Shown one piece after another: positions 6,861 to 8,714 of a stretch of 8,714 nucleotides of DNA. The DNA is from an uncultured Pseudomonadota bacterium (GTDB lineage Bacteria > Pseudomonadota > Gammaproteobacteria > Xanthomonadales > Ahniellaceae). Every line of letters starts with the position of its first letter. The stretch's first letter is position 1. A model generated the notes under the pieces. That model was given only the letters and a program-made list of their open reading frames with translations, ran no database searches and had not been told where the DNA came from. The stretch spans positions 1 through 8,714 of the forward strand of contig CALKUS010000107.1 of assembly GCA_937996755.1 (NCBI GenBank), given 5' to 3'. The translations under genes were made by a program, and so were the position numbers.

Positions 6861-7928
6861 ATGCGTATCGTTGCATCCCTCATCCTGCTGTGTGCCGTCG
6901 CCCAGCCTGCGATTGCGCAGCCCGCCATTTCCGTCGCAGCCGAACTCCCGAGCGACGTATGCGTCGGCGACTTCCCCGATGCGATCGAGGCACGCCTCGC
7001 GCAGCGCGACCGCATGGTCGCGTTGGCACATGCGGCGTCGACCTCGGAGGTCGGCCTGTTCAGCGTCTTCGACAGCCTCAAGACATGGACGCCGGGCCAG
7101 ACCATCAAGGTCGCCTTCGACGGCGGCAGCGCGCAGATGCGTGCGGAAATCGCCGCGGCCGCGCAGGAGTGGACGCAGTACGCGAACCTGAAGCTCGACT
7201 TCGGCCCGGCGGGAACGTATCGCGACTGGTCGCCCGCGGACACGGAATACGCCGCCGACATCCGCATTTCGTTCGACTACGGCGGTTACTGGTCGCTCGT
7301 CGGCAGCGACAGCACCGACTCGTCGATCGTCATGGCCGGCGAGCCGTCGATGAACTTCGGCGGATACAAGCAGTATCGCCCGCCCTCGTGGCGCCGCACC
7401 GTGCTGCACGAATTCGGCCACGCACTCGGCTTCCACCACGAGCACCAGCATCCGCAGGGTTGCGAGGCGGAGTTCCGCTGGTCCGACGATCCCGGTTATA
7501 CGTTCGCGAAGGACGAGCACGGCCAGTTCATCGTCGACGCGCAAGGCAGGCGCCCGGGCATCTACACCGTGCTCGGCGGCCCGCCGAACAACTGGCCGCC
7601 GCAGAAGGTCGACTGGAACCTGCGGCGCCTGCAGTCCTCGTCGAGCTACCAGCTGCATCCGTTCGACCGCCTCTCGATCATGAAGTACTTCTTCGAGAGC
7701 TGGATGTTCAATGCCGGGACGGGAAGCTTCTGCTACACGCCCATCCCGAATGCATTGCTGTCGGACGGCGACAAGGCGGCCGCACGCGACGCATATCCCG
7801 CTGGCCAGGCCGCCATCGAAGTGCTCTTCCGCGAGCGCGGCGAAGTGCTCGAGCCGCTCAAGGATTCGCCGCTGCTCGAGTCGACCGTCACGGCGCAGCG
7901 CGTCGAGCGGGTCCTCGAGAACGGCTGA
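6861..7928 (+). CDS. Exported astacin-like zinc metalloprotease
   Basis: The start is the ATG at 6861, five bases after AGGAG. The 355-residue product has a signal peptide ending at AIA (residue 19). The catalytic domain begins around TWTPGQTIKVAFDGG and AAAAQEWTQYANLKLDFG, typical of metzincins. The zinc site HEFGHALGFHHE gives His183, His187 and His193 as ligands, Glu184 as the general base, and the Glu194 that marks astacins. The Met-turn SIMKYF places Met274, with Tyr276 where astacins carry a switch tyrosine. All essential residues are present, so an active endopeptidase is expected in the periplasm or outside the cell. A short pro-region holds CVGD (Cys34, Asp37), which could block the zinc as Cys or Asp switches do in related proteases; this is speculative. 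The C-terminal 60 residues are charged and unassigned. Its own promoter-like motif B puts it in the same inferred regulon as the CHAT protein. Confidence 0.92.
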   Translation: MRIVASLILLCAVAQPAIAQPAISVAAELPSDVCVGDFPDAIEARLAQRDRMVALAHAASTSEVGLFSVFDSLKTWTPGQTIKVAFDGGSAQMRAEIAAAAQEWTQYANLKLDFGPAGTYRDWSPADTEYAADIRISFDYGGYWSLVGSDSTDSSIVMAGEPSMNFGGYKQYRPPSWRRTVLHEFGHALGFHHEHQHPQGCEAEFRWSDDPGYTFAKDEHGQFIVDAQGRRPGIYTVLGGPPNNWPPQKVDWNLRRLQSSSSYQLHPFDRLSIMKYFFESWMFNAGTGSFCYTPIPNALLSDGDKAAARDAYPAGQAAIEVLFRERGEVLEPLKDSPLLESTVTAQRVERVLENG

Positions 7929-7934
7929 GCCGAG

Positions 7935-7961
7935 TGGGACATCCGCGCCACCAACGACTCC
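7935..7961 (+). promoter_or_regulatory. Bipartite promoter-like motif, copy C (before the Cys-rich protein)
   Basis: TGGGACA (7935-7941), 13 bases, then CGACTCC (7955-7961), beginning six bases after the metalloprotease stop and ending 68 bases before the ATG of the Cys-rich gene. Here GTGGGACAT (7934-7942) also faces a near-complementary ATCTCCCAC (7962-7970). Confidence 0.75.
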
Positions 7962-8029
7962 ATCTCCCACGAACGACGCGATTCATGCCCGTCGTGGCAC
8001 GCATCGAACCAACGAAAGAGAGGATCGAC

Positions 8030-8320
8030 ATGAACGTTCGCCTGATCTCCGCGATTTTCGCGCTGGCGTTTCCGATGGTTTCGTACGCCAGTTACTCCGG
8101 CTCCTGCGGCGGCGACTACACCGACGCGAGCGGCTACCAGGGCACCTGCAGCTGCGACGAGCGGCCGCAGTGCGACAACGAAGGTGAGTGCGAGTGCGAG
8201 TACGACGACTACTGCGCCGACACCTCGTGCGGTTCGAGCGCCGCCGTCGACCCGGTCATCGGCCGGTCGAGCGTCCGTGCGTGGACGCCGCGCCAGGCAT
8301 TGACGGAGGCCGCGCGATGA
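8030..8320 (+). CDS. Small exported cysteine-rich acidic protein (96 aa)
   Basis: An AGAGAGG six bases ahead selects the ATG at 8030. An in-frame ATG at 7985 lacks a ribosome site and would bury the signal peptide. Residues 1-20 form a signal peptide ending VSYA. The mature protein of about 76 residues has eight cysteines packed between residues 26 and 67 (GSCGGDY, TCSCDERPQCDNEGECECEYDDYC, ADTSCG is the order, broken here into pieces) and many Asp/Glu. An even cysteine number with CxC pairs suggests four disulfides in a small extracellular fold, or metal binding; neither is shown by the sequence. The last 25 residues are cysteine-free. I recognise no family. Promoter-like motif C lies upstream, and its stop overlaps the next start as ATGA, so the two genes are translationally coupled. 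It may be a secreted effector, inhibitor or substrate in the protease regulon. Confidence 0.78.
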   Translation: MNVRLISAIFALAFPMVSYASYSGSCGGDYTDASGYQGTCSCDERPQCDNEGECECEYDDYCADTSCGSSAAVDPVIGRSSVRAWTPRQALTEAAR

Positions 8321-8714
8321 ATCCGTTCGCTTCCTGGAAGTTGGCGCTCGTGGTCGCGGCCTGCGCGCTCGCCGCGAGCAGACCGACCGAAACCGGAACC
8401 AGTCCGGCCTGGATCGCAATCCGCAATGGTGCATCGCGAAATCGGTCCCAGACCTTGGTGATATAGAAAGTGGCAAGGCAGGTCGGCCCGCACATGGCGG
8501 CGGTCGCAACCAGAGCGCCAGCCAGCCCTGCGACCTGATAGCCGATCAGCGTGGTGATGATGACGTTCGGCCCGGGCGTCACCTGCGAGATCGCGAAAAG
8601 GTCGGAGAATTGCTGGTCGGTCATCCAGCGATGGGTCTCGACCACCAAGCGATGCATTTCCGGGATCGCCGCATTCGCTCCGCCGATCGCGAACAGCGAC
8701 AGTAGCGCGAAATT
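8256..8714 (-). pseudogene. chrA: chrA-type chromate transporter, N-terminal part entering from the right edge, C-terminal part lost
   Basis: Reading leftward from the edge, the frame gives FALLSLFAIGGANAAIPEMHR, then FAISQVTPGPNVIITTLIGY, AMCGPTCLATF, and VWDRFRDAPLRIAIQAGLVP. These are the hallmarks of a single-domain chromate transporter (CHR family), an inner-membrane protein that exports chromate. Such proteins usually run to about 180-200 residues. Here homology-like sequence stops after about 118 visible residues, at GLLAASA (around 8364). The remaining 34 codons to the stop at 8256 are the antisense of the lipoprotein start and the Cys-rich gene's end. The second half of the membrane domain is therefore absent and the protein is probably inactive. 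The true start lies beyond the window, only a few residues away. It shows no link to the protease regulon and seems to be an unrelated neighbour joined at the junction. Confidence 0.75.
8317..8466 (+). pseudogene. 5' remnant of a lipoprotein gene, truncated at a junction with chrA
   Basis: The ATG at 8317 overlaps the previous stop (ATGA) and has GGAGG at 8305-8309, seven bases ahead, so this is a true gene start. The first 21 residues (MNPFASWKLALVVAACALAAS) are a signal sequence with the lipobox VAAC, predicting acylation at Cys16. From about residue 22 (base 8380) the frame is only the antisense of a chromate transporter and looks random (PTETGTSPAWIAIRNG) up to a stop at 8464-8466. The original downstream coding sequence is therefore missing. 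This is best read as a gene cut short by a deletion or rearrangement. A real 49-residue lipopeptide is possible but less likely. Confidence 0.6.

Noticed and set aside
7985..8029. Upstream in-frame ATG for the Cys-rich gene
   Set aside because: No ribosome site precedes it, and it would add 15 charged residues before a clear signal peptide; the AGAGAGG supports 8030.

Overview
This is a GC-rich window with G/C-ending codons, strong AGGAGG-type ribosome sites and many signal peptides. The protein families point to a gammaproteobacterium of the Xanthomonadales/Lysobacter-Dokdonella kind. That placement is a judgement from family resemblance, not a search result.

Layout. On the minus strand at the left are a secreted multidomain protein cut by the window edge (1000 to 1) and a small exported protein (1482 to 1180). 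Going right on the plus strand come an ECF-type RNA polymerase sigma factor (1752-2336), a single-pass membrane protein that looks like its anti-sigma factor (2412-3056), an exported protein or lipoprotein of unknown function (3068-3727), and an exported 1006-residue protein with TPR-like helices and a C-terminal CHAT (caspase-like) peptidase domain carrying an intact His/Cys pair (3749-6769). After these come an exported astacin-like zinc metalloprotease (6861-7928), a small 8-cysteine exported protein (8030-8320), and the start of a translationally coupled lipoprotein gene (from 8317). That last gene runs straight into the antisense of a broken chromate transporter gene, which enters from the right edge.

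The main discovery is a bipartite DNA motif, TGGGACA-N13-CGACTCC. It occurs four times with all 14 positions and the 13-base spacing identical, while the spacers and flanks differ. Each copy lies 46-72 bases upstream of a start codon: the minus-strand small exported protein, the anti-sigma/lipoprotein/CHAT operon, the metalloprotease, and the Cys-rich protein. The -35/-10-like geometry and the adjacent ECF sigma gene suggest a promoter read by that sigma factor. If so, the window is one compact regulon: a sigma factor without this motif in front of it controls its own anti-sigma and a set of exported products, including two proteases of different catalytic classes. I infer an envelope or extracellular proteolytic response. 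The inducing signal and the targets cannot be read from the sequence.

No RNA genes, CRISPR arrays or insertion sequences were seen. No gene-free stretch exceeds 300 bases; the longest is 1483-1751, the divergent region upstream of the sigma gene.
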